11,488 bases of DNA from Candidatus Bathyarchaeota archaeon. Lineage in GTDB: Archaea; Thermoproteota; Bathyarchaeia; Bathyarchaeales; Bathyarchaeaceae. Position numbers and translations under genes: made by a program. The stretch lies in contig CP070826.1 of NCBI GenBank assembly GCA_020344435.1, positions 785,442 through 796,929 of the forward strand. The letters run 5' to 3'. Every line of letters starts with the position of its first letter. The first letter of the stretch is position 1. Below are positions 1-7,369 of the stretch, in pieces. The notes below the pieces were generated by a model that had not been told where the DNA came from, made no database searches, and was given only the letters and a program-made list of their open reading frames with translations.

Positions 1-1434
1 GAAGGAGAGCTTGTGGATGTCGTCAATCCAGCCAATTGCAAAGCCATAGCGAAGGTTCCCATCTCGACGAGAGACGAGATAAATGCTGCTGTGGAAGCCG
101 CTAAGGAGGCCTTCCCCGGCTGGAGGAGAACTCCCCCGCTCGCCAGGGCAAGATGTCTCCTAAGGCTGAGAGAGCTAATGGAGGAACGCTTCGAGGAGCT
201 GAGCAGGATCCAAACCATGGAACATGGAAAGACCATTGATGAGTCCAGAGGAGAGACAAGGCGTGGAATAGAAAACGTCGAGGTCGCAGCTGGAATCCCA
301 TCATTGATGATGGGCTACAATCTAGAAGACATAGCAGCAGGCATAGACGAATACCTGATAAGACAGCCGCTAGGAGTCTTTGGGATAATAGGCCCCTACA
401 ACTTCCCATTCATGGTTCCACTCTGGTTCGCACCATATGCTGTCGCCACGGGCAACTGCATCGTATTGAAACCTTCAAGTGAGGATCCCATCAGCCAAGT
501 GAAAATAGTAGAGTTGGCAGAAGAAGCCGGTATTCCACCGGGCGTATGGAATCTAGTCAATGGCGGAAGAACTGTTGTCTCAGGCATGCTGGATCATCCC
601 GGCATCAAGGGAGTATGCTTTGTCGGATCCACAGCCGTGGGGAGAGACGTCGTTTACAAAAGATGCGGCGAAACGGGTAAGAGCGTCATATCCCAGACAG
701 GTGCAAAGAACTTCCTGCTGGTGATGCCAGACGCCAAATTCGAGCGCACCATAGCAGCTTGCATGACCTCCTTCTATGGCAACACAGGCCAACGCTGTCT
801 ATCAGGCGCCAACCTCATCATTGTCGGCGAAGGCCTCAAAGAGCATGAAAGCAACGCATTCTACAGGAAAGTTGCAGATGGATTTGTCGCCGCAGCCTCC
901 AAGATAAGGGTTGGCTATGGACTTGATGAATCCATTCAGATGGGTCCCCTGCGCGATGAGAGCAAGAAGAAGAGCGTTATAGGCTTCATAGAGAAGGGTA
1001 TAGAGGAAGGCGCGACGCTGAAGCTTGATGGCAGAGACGTGAAGCTCGTTGGGGATTGGCCTCACAAATGCTTCCTCAACCCATCAGCCTTTGAAGATGT
1101 CACACCCGACATGACTATTGGCAAAGAAGAGATCTTCGGCCCTGTGGCGAGCATTATGAGGGCCGGAAGCCTCGATGAAGCGATACAGATGATCCACAGT
1201 AATCCCTATGGCAATGCGGCGTCTATCTTCACTTCAAACGGAAAATGGGCCCGAGAGTTCCAGTACAGAACCCAATGTGGCAACATAGGCATCAACATTG
1301 GAATAGCCGCTCCGATGGCGTTCTTCCCCTTCAGCGGAATGAAGGACTCCTTCTTTGGAACATTACACGGACAAGGGCAGGAGGCCGTCCGCTTCTTCAC
1401 CGAAAGCAAGGTTGTTATTCAACGGTGGTTCTAG
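1..1434 (+). CDS. mmsA: CoA-acylating aldehyde dehydrogenase, methylmalonate-semialdehyde dehydrogenase type (5' end outside window)
   Basis: This NAD-dependent aldehyde dehydrogenase probably oxidises a semialdehyde, such as methylmalonate or malonate semialdehyde, to an acyl-CoA. The frame is open from base 1 (E-G-E-L before the GTG at 13) and already shows the family's VxNPA motif, so the true start lies upstream; 473 residues are visible from that GTG against about 480-500 for the family. Counting from the GTG: GPYNFP with the oxyanion Asn at 130, the nucleotide-site FVGSTAVGR at 203-211, nucleophile Cys262 in GQRC, and KEEIFGPV near the C-terminus. The general-base Glu of hydrolytic ALDHs (ELGGK) is missing and the site reads QTGAKN, as in CoA-acylating MMSDH (GAKN...VMPDA). 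That favours an acyl-CoA product. The exact substrate cannot be read from sequence, and no valine or propionate genes are nearby. The next gene starts one base after the stop. Confidence 0.88.
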   Translation, partial: EGELVDVVNPANCKAIAKVPISTRDEINAAVEAAKEAFPGWRRTPPLARARCLLRLRELMEERFEELSRIQTMEHGKTIDESRGETRRGIENVEVAAGIPSLMMGYNLEDIAAGIDEYLIRQPLGVFGIIGPYNFPFMVPLWFAPYAVATGNCIVLKPSSEDPISQVKIVELAEEAGIPPGVWNLVNGGRTVVSGMLDHPGIKGVCFVGSTAVGRDVVYKRCGETGKSVISQTGAKNFLLVMPDAKFERTIAACMTSFYGNTGQRCLSGANLIIVGEGLKEHESNAFYRKVADGFVAAASKIRVGYGLDESIQMGPLRDESKKKSVIGFIEKGIEEGATLKLDGRDVKLVGDWPHKCFLNPSAFEDVTPDMTIGKEEIFGPVASIMRAGSLDEAIQMIHSNPYGNAASIFTSNGKWAREFQYRTQCGNIGINIGIAAPMAFFPFSGMKDSFFGTLHGQGQEAVRFFTESKVVIQRWF

Positions 1435-1435
1435 C

Positions 1436-1879
1436 GTGAGTGACCAGGTTACATGCTCGGCCATCGTCAGCTTCGCCCAAAGACTCGAGGAGGCTTCGTC
1501 TAAATTCTACGAGGAGCTAGCTGGGAAATACGCGGAGGGAAGAGAAACATTCTTGGTTTTTGCCAGAGAATGCATAAAGAATAAGGTGCTGGTGACAAGG
1601 ACTTATCAGGAGACTATTTCGGACGCTCTCGAAGCATGCTTCATCCAAATGGATCTGAGCAACTACCCCTCTGAGATAGCGTTGAATGAAGGTCAGAGCT
1701 ATCAGGTAGCTTTGGAGGCAGCTATTAAACTCGAAGAGAACGCTGGAAGATTCTACTCAGACGCAGCAGAACAGTCGAAATCCCTACTTGCTACGATACC
1801 AAGAGCCTTCAAAAGAGCGGCTGAAAGAAGAAATGGCCGAAGGGCAAGACTGAAAACAATACTTGACAAGTCGAAGTGA
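1436..1879 (+). CDS. Ferritin-like/rubrerythrin-fold helical protein with incomplete metal motifs
   Basis: The 147-residue product begins at GTG 1436, one base after the dehydrogenase stop, with GGTGG at 1424-1428 as ribosome binding site; the two genes are probably co-transcribed. The sequence is an internal duplication typical of ferritin-like four-helix bundles. Helix 1 has LEEASSKFYEELA (residues 17-29), and helix 3 repeats the pattern as LEENAGRFYSDAA (99-111). Helices 2 and 4 should carry the ExxH metal ligands of rubrerythrins but read E45-C-I-K48 and E130-R-R-N133, so both His ligands are absent. It therefore either binds metal differently or has lost the di-iron site. There is no rubredoxin tail, signal peptide or membrane segment. 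An in-frame ATG at 1355, inside the dehydrogenase gene, is an unlikely start. The fold call is by pattern only, and the function is unknown. Confidence 0.7.
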   Translation: MSDQVTCSAIVSFAQRLEEASSKFYEELAGKYAEGRETFLVFARECIKNKVLVTRTYQETISDALEACFIQMDLSNYPSEIALNEGQSYQVALEAAIKLEENAGRFYSDAAEQSKSLLATIPRAFKRAAERRNGRRARLKTILDKSK

Positions 1880-2007
1880 TGCGTGCGCTACAAGATTAGG
1901 CAAGGACCAGAACCTCTGAATCAAACGAGTCCGCCATAGAAACAATCGTACTGCAGCAAAGACTGTTCAGAGAATCCTTCTTCTCTCAGATGTGCGATGC
2001 GCGCATC
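1880..2007. other. Convergent intergenic region with two inverted repeats
   Basis: Two genes converge here. AGAGAA at 1969-1974 pairs with TTCTCT at 1981-1986 across a 6-base loop, and GATGCGCGCATC at 1996-2007 is a perfect 12-base palindrome ending one base before the stop codon of the minus-strand gene. Either could act as a shared 3' end or terminator, but neither is followed by a clear T-run. This is a weak call. Confidence 0.3.
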
Positions 2008-2247
2008 TCATCTCTTTCTTATCCATTTTATCAGAGCTCGAAGAGCCCACAACAACCCAGCGTTAACGATAGCTAATAGGACAGCAATCAGCGCATCAGC
2101 GAAGTCTCCTGTATGATAAAACTGAATCACATAAGTTGCATTAACGTACAACGCCAGCGCAAAGAAGAACAATAGAACAGGGAGGGAAAGAAAGGAAAGC
2201 GTAACGATGATGAGGGCAAGAATCTTCTGAACATCCTCTGAGACCAT
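2008..2247 (-). CDS. Small two-helix membrane protein, unknown function
   Basis: The 79-residue product has two clear hydrophobic segments, about residues 9-34 and 50-71, joined by a short polar stretch around FYHTGDFAD. The tail is basic (KWIRKR). By the positive-inside rule both termini should face the cytoplasm. There are no Cys pairs or catalytic motifs. The start is ATG 2247 with only a weak purine-rich stretch (GAAAGAAGAG) before it. The gene diverges from the 2386 gene across 138 bases and converges on the ferritin-like gene. I do not recognise the family. The regular hydrophobic pattern and basic end suggest a real gene, but a chance reading frame is not excluded. Confidence 0.55.
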   Translation of the reverse strand: MVSEDVQKILALIIVTLSFLSLPVLLFFFALALYVNATYVIQFYHTGDFADALIAVLLAIVNAGLLWALRALIKWIRKR

Positions 2248-2373
2248 TCTCTTCTTTCACACACCAATAAACATCAAACAATCCTCTTTACTCTTATCTG
2301 TTTTGTGAGAAGCCTAGCCCCTAGAATGCATGGATGCTGAGAAAGCTCTTAAGACGATCTAGACTAGAAGAAA

Positions 2374-2379
2374 GGGTGA
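2374..2379 (+). promoter_or_regulatory. Strong ribosome binding site for the 2386 gene
   Basis: GGGTGA lies 6 bases before the ATG at 2386 and matches the archaeal 16S 3' tail. It fixes the start of an otherwise unrecognised gene and supports it being translated. Confidence 0.65.
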
Positions 2380-2385
2380 GCGCTG

Positions 2386-3174
2386 ATGGAGCCCCTAACC
2401 GCTATTCCCCCCTCCAAGTTTGAGGCAGAACACATCAAAAAACTCATACAGAAAAAGATGAAGAAGAGGGGCCGCATCAGAGGAAAGGTCCTAGAGGATA
2501 TCACACGCAAAGGCATAATCTGGATGCCATACCATAGAATACAATTCAACTACTCTGGGAAACGTAATGAGATCAAACAGGGCGAAACAGCGTTAAACGC
2601 CATGTTCTGTGGAGCTGTCAGAACTAACAAGGAATTTCTTATGTTGTTCAGGCCGAACTATTTGAAGTATAAGACCGTAAGCTACTCCCCACGATCTGAA
2701 GAACTCGTCGGTCCCATAGCGTTCACCGATTTTGACAGTCTCTTCAAGAGGCTCCTTGAGCATCTCAACAGAGTTAGAGATGAACTCAACGAGCTCAGGT
2801 CGAAGTTGAGTAAGAGTCGCGTACGCATCAGGAGATATTCAGTGATAATTCCGATGAGGGGTGAACTCAAGAAAGAGAAGAAACTCGCTGAAGAAACTGC
2901 AAAGCTTAGTGCCATGAAAAATGTCATACGAATGTGTTTCAATGTGGATAAGGACATAAGCTCAGCCATGGCCACGAGCAGCAGTGTTTTCTTCTACCCA
3001 ACTCTGGTGGCCACTTTGAGGAGTAGAGAAGATGGAGTTGAAAGGCATCTTATAATTGACCTTGTTGCCAGAGGGGTGCTCAGCAAACATTCAAGCTTCG
3101 ACAAGGGACTCACAAAACTTTGCAATGAGAATGAGATATGTGGAGAAATCATCATTTCATCTTTTCCTCAATAA
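2386..3174 (+). CDS. Hypothetical protein with central coiled coil
   Basis: The 262-residue soluble protein is not recognised. It starts at ATG 2386 behind a strong GGGTGA site. The first 40 residues are highly basic (KKLIQKKMKKRGRIRGK). A segment GIIWMPYHRIQFNYS at about 43-57 looks like two beta-strands with a WxPYHRI motif. Residues about 115-140 (FDSLFKRLLEHLNRVRDELNELR) and 160-178 are strongly helical and charged, probably a coiled coil. The C-terminal 70 residues are mixed and hydrophobic (HLIIDLVARGVL). There is no signal peptide, membrane helix or metal-binding Cys cluster. It stands alone, divergent from the small membrane protein and convergent with the methyltransferase operon. 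The basic N-terminus could bind nucleic acid, but that is only a guess. Confidence 0.65.
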   Translation: MEPLTAIPPSKFEAEHIKKLIQKKMKKRGRIRGKVLEDITRKGIIWMPYHRIQFNYSGKRNEIKQGETALNAMFCGAVRTNKEFLMLFRPNYLKYKTVSYSPRSEELVGPIAFTDFDSLFKRLLEHLNRVRDELNELRSKLSKSRVRIRRYSVIIPMRGELKKEKKLAEETAKLSAMKNVIRMCFNVDKDISSAMATSSSVFFYPTLVATLRSREDGVERHLIIDLVARGVLSKHSSFDKGLTKLCNENEICGEIIISSFPQ

Positions 3175-3272
3175 TGCAATCAGCCTAGGTGCGCAGTCGA
3201 AACCCATAGCGCAGCACCAGCTATTCCAAGCGCGCACTCCTAGAGGGCAAGTCATTGGCCCGTGGCGAAGTT

Positions 3273-4658
3273 CTATATTGACTCAGGCTTGAACTCGATG
3301 CCCAAGTCCTCCAATTCCTTCTTGACTGCGTTGTAGATCCCAACATACTCGCGCGATGGCTCGATTTTGTTAATATCGTAACATTCTTGATACTTCTTTC
3401 CCTTCGGAGGATTCGCCATCCTATCTACGTATCTCTTCGCAAGTTTCTTCACAAGGGAGTCGGCATCCTCTCTTTTGACTCCAACAGCAGCGTGAGCCAT
3501 TTGAGCAGAAAATCTCGGTTCCATGGGCGTCATATTGTCCTCGTACCTGCCCCCACTTACGCCCAAGGCTTCTATGGATAAGCCCGACACAACGGATGTC
3601 ATGACAGATGCTGCTATCTCGTACAGGCACATTTCTGTGCAAGGTCCAGCAGCGGTATAGTTCAGGTTCAGAGATAGCAGATGCGTGTTTCTACTGATTG
3701 CTTGACCGCTGACGCTGATTAGCCACAAGAGTTCAGGTGTGGTATTGCACACATACTTGATGTGTAAAGGAAAAGGGAGATGCCAAGTCGCCTTTGAGGC
3801 AATTGTCGCCAGAAGATGGTATGCTGCGTTTGCCACTGCGGTGCCTTCAGGCCCTCCAGAATACCCGCCTAGCAACGGGCTTATAGCTATTCCTAATGGA
3901 GCACCGAGAGAAAGCACTGCGTAGGCCTTGTTGAGGCGATCAAAATCCACTTTGAACGGATCCATTACAGCCACTAAGTACCCATCAGTCGCCCTAAGCC
4001 CATACTTTGGCTGAAGCGCCATAGTCAACGCAACTGCCGATTCCGCAGTTGCAAGTGTGTTCATAATCGGCAGACCGGGTCTTCCCACTTGTCTCATGGC
4101 TTCTCTTGCCAGAACAGCGTTTCTTATCGCTCCCATCATTTCGATGGGTGACCTAGGTCTTATTCTCAATCCGCCTGCTGAGGTTAAAGCGGGTGTAGTT
4201 ATCGAGTTAGCTTCGGGAATCGACGCGTAGCCCTTCACTAGGCTTGAGAATATCTCTTCAGAGGACACAGGAACTCCGCCTGCCCCAAGAAAACACCAAG
4301 GAGATTTCTTGTCTTCTGGCTTTCTCGGAGTCAACGTTCTGGCGTCCTTTCCTTCGCCCAATAGGGCTTTGGAGGGCGCATTCTTCAATCCCTCCCTAAT
4401 CTCATCTTCGTCAAATTTGATTATTCGCTCTGTATCCATGCAGTAGGCGCCGGTTTCGAGGAAAAAGTCGAAGGCTGCTTTGAAGACGTCATCTGCTAGG
4501 CTGTTGTCAGAGGGGATAATGGTTGCTGGGTCGTATTCAATGTCGTAATTCTTCACTATTTCTCTCAATTTGGGTACGAATACCTTGAGTTCATAGTCTC
4601 GGGCTAGACAAGGCTTCCCTGTGACTGCTCTTTTCATAATCTCTGAGAAGGAGACCAT
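3273..4658 (-). CDS. MtmB-family corrinoid methyltransferase without pyrrolysine
   Basis: This enzyme resembles monomethylamine:corrinoid methyltransferase MtmB over its whole length: TGAYCMDTERI and EDEI early, VGRPG at about 192-196, LLGGYSGG at 263-270, TWHL, AAGPCTEMC at 336-344 and a C-terminus ending KKYQECYDINK...LEDLGIEF. I start it at ATG 4658, four bases after the corrinoid-protein stop, giving 461 residues against 458 for Methanosarcina barkeri MtmB (length from memory). An in-frame start at 4742 would lie inside the upstream gene. MtmB normally has pyrrolysine 202 read from an in-frame UAG. Here the aligned residue is Met199 (codon at 4062-4064), and no UAG interrupts the frame. 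Equivalents of Glu259 and Gln333 are Ala258 and Leu332. It should methylate the Co(I) of its partner protein from a substrate other than monomethylamine, or by another mechanism. The substrate is unknown. Confidence 0.9.
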   Translation of the reverse strand: MVSFSEIMKRAVTGKPCLARDYELKVFVPKLREIVKNYDIEYDPATIIPSDNSLADDVFKAAFDFFLETGAYCMDTERIIKFDEDEIREGLKNAPSKALLGEGKDARTLTPRKPEDKKSPWCFLGAGGVPVSSEEIFSSLVKGYASIPEANSITTPALTSAGGLRIRPRSPIEMMGAIRNAVLAREAMRQVGRPGLPIMNTLATAESAVALTMALQPKYGLRATDGYLVAVMDPFKVDFDRLNKAYAVLSLGAPLGIAISPLLGGYSGGPEGTAVANAAYHLLATIASKATWHLPFPLHIKYVCNTTPELLWLISVSGQAISRNTHLLSLNLNYTAAGPCTEMCLYEIAASVMTSVVSGLSIEALGVSGGRYEDNMTPMEPRFSAQMAHAAVGVKREDADSLVKKLAKRYVDRMANPPKGKKYQECYDINKIEPSREYVGIYNAVKKELEDLGIEFKPESI

Positions 4659-4662
4659 TTTG

Positions 4663-5322
4663 TTATCCGCCTCTTCTTCCTTCAAGTAGTTCCAGAGCAT
4701 GCTTTGAGGCTTCTGCGGCTGTTTTGGCATAGCCGTCAGCACCTATTCTTTCGGCCCATTCTGGGGATGCTGCTCCGCCGCCTACCATGACAATGAACCT
4801 TGCTCTCGCTCCCATTGCCTCCAGGAAATCTATGGCGTCTTTCTGACCTCCTATGGTTGAGGACATGAGCGCTGAAATCGCGATGATGTCGGCTTCAACT
4901 TTCCTCGCTTGTTCGTAGAATTTTGACACCTGAACGTCCAAGCCTAGGTCGTATACTTCAAAACCGTAGGCTTGCAGCATTGCTGCCACTATGTCTTTTC
5001 CTATGCTGTGTATGTCGCCTTTGATGGTGCCTATGACGACTCTTCCTTTCATTGGGCGTTTTTCTTTCTGTATTTCTGGCAGTAGTATGTTTAGTCCCGC
5101 TTTCACGATATCTGCTGCTATCATCAGTTCTGGCAAGAAGATCTCCATTTTGTCGAATCTGTTGCCCATCACTCTCATGCCCTCGGATATTCCCCTTTCA
5201 ATTGCCTCGTTGGGGTCGAAACCCTTTTTGATGACCTCATGAACTGCTTCCATTACCCCTTCTTCGTTGCAGTTGACAACTCCGCTACGCAGTTTCTCGA
5301 TGATTTCCTCTTTCTCGTTCAA
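4663..5322 (-). CDS. Methyltransferase cognate corrinoid protein (MtmC/MtbC/MttC type)
   Basis: The 219-residue cytoplasmic protein carries the cobamide cofactor that accepts a methyl group from the neighbouring methyltransferase and passes it on. Residues 1-90 form the helical cap, including FLPELMIAADIVKAGLNIL. Residues 91-219 are the Rossmann-like B12-binding domain: GDIHSIGKDIV at 102-112 has the base-off DxHxxG motif with lower ligand His105, followed by SALMSST at 150-156 and VGGGAASPEWAERIGADGYA at 180-199. Its length is typical of MtmC-like proteins. The start is TTG 5322; an in-frame stop lies 15 bases upstream, and the next ATG would delete the first cap helix. It precedes the methyltransferase by 4 bases, so the two form an operon. 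The family alone does not tell the substrate. Confidence 0.93.
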   Translation of the reverse strand: MNEKEEIIEKLRSGVVNCNEEGVMEAVHEVIKKGFDPNEAIERGISEGMRVMGNRFDKMEIFLPELMIAADIVKAGLNILLPEIQKEKRPMKGRVVIGTIKGDIHSIGKDIVAAMLQAYGFEVYDLGLDVQVSKFYEQARKVEADIIAISALMSSTIGGQKDAIDFLEAMGARARFIVMVGGGAASPEWAERIGADGYAKTAAEASKHALELLEGRRGG

Positions 5323-5354
5323 GAGACAGCACGCTCACAGGCGTCTTGTGATTT

Positions 5355-5368
5355 AGGCTTTAAAGCCT
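5355..5368 (-). promoter_or_regulatory. TATA-type promoter inside a 14-base perfect palindrome, corrinoid operon
   Basis: AGGCTTTAAAGCCT is a perfect palindrome whose core TTTAAA resembles an archaeal TATA box. On the minus strand it is preceded by the purine-rich GCAAAAGG, as expected of a BRE. Its centre is about 40 bases before the TTG start at 5322, which puts transcription start near 5336 and leaves a leader of roughly 14 bases. The symmetry suggests a repressor could also bind here; that part is inference. Confidence 0.5.
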
Positions 5369-5433
5369 TTTGCATATCCGGAAAGCAGGATTCTCCCTTG
5401 CTTGTATGCGCGTGTTAGTTTGCGCATTTCGTA

Positions 5434-6144
5434 TCACTCTGGCTTCTTGTAGGGTTTGTGCAGAATCGATTTCACCTTTGTGGCTGTCTTTGGACCCAAT
5501 CCGTTGACGACCTTGGCCCAGTTCTCCACGTTCTGCAGTGCGTCTAGGGGGTTCTGATAAGTTTGGAGGAGGTTTGTGGCTCGTTCTCTGCCCAGATTTG
5601 GCAGGCTTGCCATGAAGAAGATTTGGGCATCTGATAGTGTTTTATGTCTTTTCACCGGATGAATCGCCGGCTTCCTACGTTCAATCAGCTGTTCCTGTTT
5701 AGCTGCCGTGTACAGGAAGGCTGTGGTCTCTTCGTGGTTCGTAGTGTGGATAAGGAGTATCTGTTGCTTCGCTAGAGCAAAAAGGGCACCCCAGATTGAG
5801 GCGGGTTTGATTCTTCTAAACTTGAAGACCTCCGGCAGATGTCCCTCGATTAGGATGAAAGGCCGCTCGTATGCTTCCTTCAAAGCAAAGAGTTGATCGA
5901 ACAGGTGACGGTGAGTGAGAGTAGAAGCAAGGTCTTGGACGGTTTTGCGTTCGAAGGCGCACTGGTCTGAGATTATGTAGTCACCTTTCTGGAGGGTTTT
6001 TATTTGGATTCTTGCTCCTTGCTCTTTGAGACCTTTGACTATTTTTGGAGCAGTGGTCGCTTCTCGGCTGTCGATGTAGATTGTAGGCTGCTCTGCCTTG
6101 GTCGGCTTGTTCATGTATGGCGCCAGAGTTTCCATTCCAGACAT
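5434..6144 (-). CDS. xpf: XPF/ERCC4-family structure-specific DNA endonuclease
   Basis: This nuclease cuts branched DNA, such as flaps and fork structures, during repair or replication restart. Residues 21-145 are the ERCC4 nuclease domain: IDSREA at 24-29, GDYIISD at 54-60 and the catalytic signature ERKTVQD at 65-71, with all acidic and basic catalytic positions present. Residues about 178-230 hold two helix-hairpin-helix motifs, LPNLGRERATNLL (181-193) and VNGLGPKTATKV (213-224), which bind DNA. At 236 residues with no helicase domain, it matches the short crenarchaeal-type XPF that works with PCNA, although I see no clear PCNA-binding peptide at the C-terminus (HKPYKKPE). The start is ATG 6144 with AGGT just before it; ATG 6135 is an alternative with better spacing. 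It is not clearly linked to the genes on either side. Confidence 0.93.
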   Translation of the reverse strand: MSGMETLAPYMNKPTKAEQPTIYIDSREATTAPKIVKGLKEQGARIQIKTLQKGDYIISDQCAFERKTVQDLASTLTHRHLFDQLFALKEAYERPFILIEGHLPEVFKFRRIKPASIWGALFALAKQQILLIHTTNHEETTAFLYTAAKQEQLIERRKPAIHPVKRHKTLSDAQIFFMASLPNLGRERATNLLQTYQNPLDALQNVENWAKVVNGLGPKTATKVKSILHKPYKKPE

Positions 6145-6296
6145 ACCTAATCATCCTTCCAGAGTAGTTGCTGATTGTTCTATTTGCGTCTGCTCTCCTA
6201 CATACATTTGTCGATTGATCAGGTCTTATGGAATCTACCAGACCGAGGTTTCATGTGAAGCGGCATGAAAAGCAGATAATGCCTGGGTTTCGTCGG

Positions 6297-7046
6297 TCAT
6301 AGGAACAGGAGTCTTAGTGATGAAATGACCACAAAGAGGAGGAACACTCTTCTGATCCAGATGTTGCCTGCTTTCAAAGCCAGCTTGACACCGATCTTAG
6401 CCCCGACGACGAAGCTTGCTGCCAGAAGCACACCATAGAAGAAATCGATTTTGTCGTTGATCAGAAATATCGAGACCGCTACCATGGACATTATGCTTAC
6501 TATGAATCGGGTTATTCCTGCACTTCCGATGAAGCTCATTCCAAGAAACGAGACGAAGAGGAAGGTGAACATTGTGGAAACTCCAGCACCAAAGAACCCC
6601 CCATAAACCCCAAGTAGAAGACTGAGTAAGGAAATGAGTACATAGGTTCTTCTGGTTTGTTTCACTTCTCTTTGTTCCAGCCCAAGCTTCTTCTTATAGA
6701 ATACTACTCCACCCATAATCAGCATCAAAACTGCTATAACATATCTCATAATCTCTTCGTTAATCTGAAGAGCAATACTGGCTCCAAGTAATGAACCTAC
6801 TGACGTGAATGCAGCGAGGAAGAGAGCCAATTCGATTCTATACTTGACTTTCTTGTGATATTCTATCGCCCCTACTCCGGTGTTGAAGATCATTGCAAGT
6901 CTATTTGTTCCTATGGCCAGATGAGCGGGTAATCCTGTAGTGATGAGCAGCGGAACTGAGATCAATGAGCCTCCGCCCATCACAGTGTTCAGAATACCAG
7001 CTAGCAGTCCCCCGAATAAGACAATGATTGTAGTTAGCAGGTCCAT
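6297..7046 (-). CDS. TauE/SafE (TSUP) family membrane permease
   Basis: The 249-residue integral membrane protein has about eight hydrophobic helices in two repeated halves. The first half starts with the family signature GGLLAGILNTVMGGGSLISV (residues 12-31), followed by GLPAHLAIGTNRLA (38-51). The second half repeats it as LLGVYGGFFGAGVSTMF (about 139-155) and ITRFIVS. TSUP members export or import sulfur-containing or organic anions such as sulfite, sulfoacetate and taurine; the substrate here is unknown. Family length is about 250, so it is complete. The ATG at 7046 has no ribosome binding site but lies about 30 bases after a good TATA box, suggesting a leaderless or nearly leaderless transcript. 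No sulfur-metabolism gene is close by. Confidence 0.9.
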   Translation of the reverse strand: MDLLTTIIVLFGGLLAGILNTVMGGGSLISVPLLITTGLPAHLAIGTNRLAMIFNTGVGAIEYHKKVKYRIELALFLAAFTSVGSLLGASIALQINEEIMRYVIAVLMLIMGGVVFYKKKLGLEQREVKQTRRTYVLISLLSLLLGVYGGFFGAGVSTMFTFLFVSFLGMSFIGSAGITRFIVSIMSMVAVSIFLINDKIDFFYGVLLAASFVVGAKIGVKLALKAGNIWIRRVFLLFVVISSLRLLFL

Positions 7047-7072
7047 GTTGACTTGGAATTGTTATTCTGGGA

Positions 7073-7080
7073 TTTATATC
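7073..7080 (-). promoter_or_regulatory. TATA box for the TSUP permease
   Basis: Read on the minus strand this is GATATAAA, centred about 30 bases before ATG 7046. Transcription would then start within a few bases of the ATG, which explains the lack of a ribosome binding site. Confidence 0.6.
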
Positions 7081-7163
7081 TTCACACATAGCAGACTCAA
7101 ATTGGATTTGTGGGCATGTCGTCAGAACATGGGCGCACGTGTGTTTTGGACACATATCCGATG

Positions 7164-7301
7164 TGTTCAATGGACATTTCGAACAGTCTGACACGGAATC
7201 GGACATGTGCAGCGGGTGTTCGATGGGCAATTCAAATTGTTCTATGTTCGCTGTTGAATGTTCTATGGTGAATTGAACGTTCGATGTAGAAAATCGAACA
7301 G
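7164..7301. repeat. Degenerate ~21-base repeat array (TGTTCNATG units)
   Basis: Five units begin TGTTCNATG (the last CGTTCGATG) at 7164, 7217, 7238, 7259 and 7278. Most end in a TCGAA/TTGAA-like sequence. The last four are tandem with unit lengths of 21, 21, 19 and 21 bases; the first stands 53 bases upstream. The unit at 7164 is also an inverted repeat, TGTTC...GAACA, ending at 7185. A period of about two helical turns would put all copies on one face of the DNA. They could be regulator sites for the flanking transporter genes or relics of a simple-sequence expansion. Confidence 0.5.
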
Positions 7302-7369
7302 GGCGGGATATAGGAGAAACTTCAACGGCCATGTAGCTACCACTAGGGAATAATGGTGAAAACACGGAG

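Noticed and set aside
3175..3272. GGTGC...GCACC hairpin (3188-3218) as a terminator between convergent genes
   Set aside because: The loop is long (about 21 bases), and no T-run follows on either strand.
4659..4742. ATG at 4742 as start of the MtmB-like gene
   Set aside because: It would overlap the corrinoid gene by about 80 bases, and the MtmB alignment begins at ATG 4658.
6228..6302. 24-codon plus-strand ORF with basic residues and AGGT before its ATG
   Set aside because: It is very short and overlaps the permease stop. It might be the stump of a lost gene, but nothing beyond the start signal supports it.
6901..7365. 154-codon minus-strand reading frame with several Cys residues
   Set aside because: Its first half reads the degenerate repeat array and its second half overlaps the permease gene in another frame; composition is not protein-like.
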